A stretch of DNA of 64,000 nt from Streptomyces alboflavus (GTDB lineage Bacteria > Actinomycetota > Actinomycetes > Streptomycetales > Streptomycetaceae). Both the position numbers and the translations under genes were made by a program. Of this stretch, positions 63,516 through 64,000 are shown piece after piece. Position 1 is the stretch's first letter; each line of letters opens with the position of its first letter. Location: the NCBI RefSeq assembly GCF_000716675.1, contig NZ_JNXT01000002.1, positions 186,001 through 250,000 on the forward strand, given 5' to 3'. The notes beneath the pieces were generated by a model. It had not been told where the DNA came from, ran no database searches, and saw only the letters and a list, made by a program, of their open reading frames with translations.

Positions 63516-64000
63516 TCAGTACTGTCCGTCGACGGGAATCCAGCCGGACCAGGTCTCGGGCTGGTAGAACTTGCCGTTGCCGCCGTCGTAGCGCATGACC
63601 CGCAGGCGCACTTTCCCGTTCTCGCTGTAGTCCTTGTTGCAGGTCGCCCAGGTGTCCGCGCCGAGCTTGTTGATGCAGACCGCGGCGGGCCGTCCGTAGT
63701 CGGTGTAGACCCCGATGGCCGCGGACATGCCGTCCTTCTCCGTGTCGCGGGCCCAGACGATGTCGCCGCTGTGCTGGAAGCAGCCCCGGGCGCCGTAGGC
63801 GGCGGTCGTTCCGAGGCACGCGGCGGACGCGGCGGCGGCCCGCGGTGCACCGGCCGCGGCCGGGGCGGCGGTGCCGGGCTCCGGGGTGACCCCGTCGAGG
63901 ATCTCCACATCCGCCGGCATCTGCACTTCCTGGAGGCCGCCCGGCGACTCCTCGGCCAGTGCCGGCGCCGCGGTGACGACCGAGACGGCTAGCGCCGACG
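63516..64000 (-). CDS. Secreted protein of unknown function (partial)
   Basis: The reading frame runs past the end of the window: ALAVSVVTAAPALA just inside the edge is the end of a signal peptide. The mature part has an Ala/Pro-rich stretch, then SAACLGTTAAYGARGCFQHSGD, ICINKLG-like CINKLGADTWATCNKDYSENGK and TWSGWIPVDGQY, with four cysteines likely forming two disulfides. No family recognised. Confidence 0.75.
   Translation of the reverse strand, partial: SALAVSVVTAAPALAEESPGGLQEVQMPADVEILDGVTPEPGTAAPAAAGAPRAAAASAACLGTTAAYGARGCFQHSGDIVWARDTEKDGMSAAIGVYTDYGRPAAVCINKLGADTWATCNKDYSENGKVRLRVMRYDGGNGKFYQPETWSGWIPVDGQY

Overview
The window looks like chromosomal DNA of a Streptomyces or a close relative. 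It has very high GC, strong G/C bias at third codon positions, many GTG starts, and a characteristic gene set: a SARP/AfsR-type regulator, a SigB/F-type sigma factor with partner-switching proteins, a family 19 chitinase, DasR-like operators and many secreted hydrolases. I see no rRNA, tRNA, CRISPR array, phage structural genes or insertion sequence. About 57 genes are supportable. The first and last genes run off the window.

Layout. 0-3 kb: sugar-acid catabolism pair (zinc dehydrogenase, enolase-superfamily dehydratase) divergent from an IclR regulator. 2.6-6.4 kb: MarR/MFS efflux pair, then a beta-hydroxyacid dehydrogenase divergent from a TetR regulator, both with visible palindromic operators. 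6.4-9.4 kb: a cassette of seven-helix membrane protein, ImmA/IrrE-type metalloprotease and divergent XRE regulator. 10-19 kb: NUDIX, AraC plus a secreted intradiol dioxygenase with a carbohydrate-binding module, a flavin monooxygenase, a GH16-like protein, a PepSY membrane protein and a GH19 chitinase with a DasR-type site. 20.6-29 kb: a partner-switching signalling region containing a PP2C phosphatase, STAS antagonist, HATPase anti-sigma kinase, a cobalamin-binding protein with the Wx9EH motif of B12 photoreceptors, an alpha/beta-hydrolase-like protein, a SigB/F-type sigma factor and a second HATPase.

29-41 kb: MarR/GAPDH pair, secreted proteins (CAP domain, S41 protease), a decayed acetyltransferase-like gene, a 14-TM exporter divergent from a large SARP-NB-ARC-TPR regulator. 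41-47 kb: a five-gene minus-strand operon (phytanoyl-CoA-type dioxygenase, DUF6271-like protein, PLP decarboxylase, GNAT, MFS) that looks like a small uncharacterised biosynthetic cluster. Upstream of it is about 1 kb without a convincing gene that carries two copies of a DasR-like operator. 48-51 kb: a GH3 beta-N-acetylhexosaminidase and a divergent Rieske oxygenase share an intergenic region with two more DasR-like sites. 51-64 kb: secreted carbohydrate-active and hydrolytic proteins (alpha/beta hydrolase, a 1017-residue PA14/propeller/CBM/DUF1080 protein, a GH5 endoglycoceramidase-like enzyme), small housekeeping enzymes (2'-5' RNA ligase family, NUDIX), a TetR/NAD(P)-binding pair with duplicated operators, and a degenerate inositol-monophosphatase homologue.

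The two most interesting systems are a possible B12/light-responsive partner-switching cluster (20.7-29 kb), and a DUF6271/dioxygenase/decarboxylase cluster that may be under N-acetylglucosamine (DasR) control (41.6-47.8 kb). Both are inferences from motifs and gene order; no search was run.
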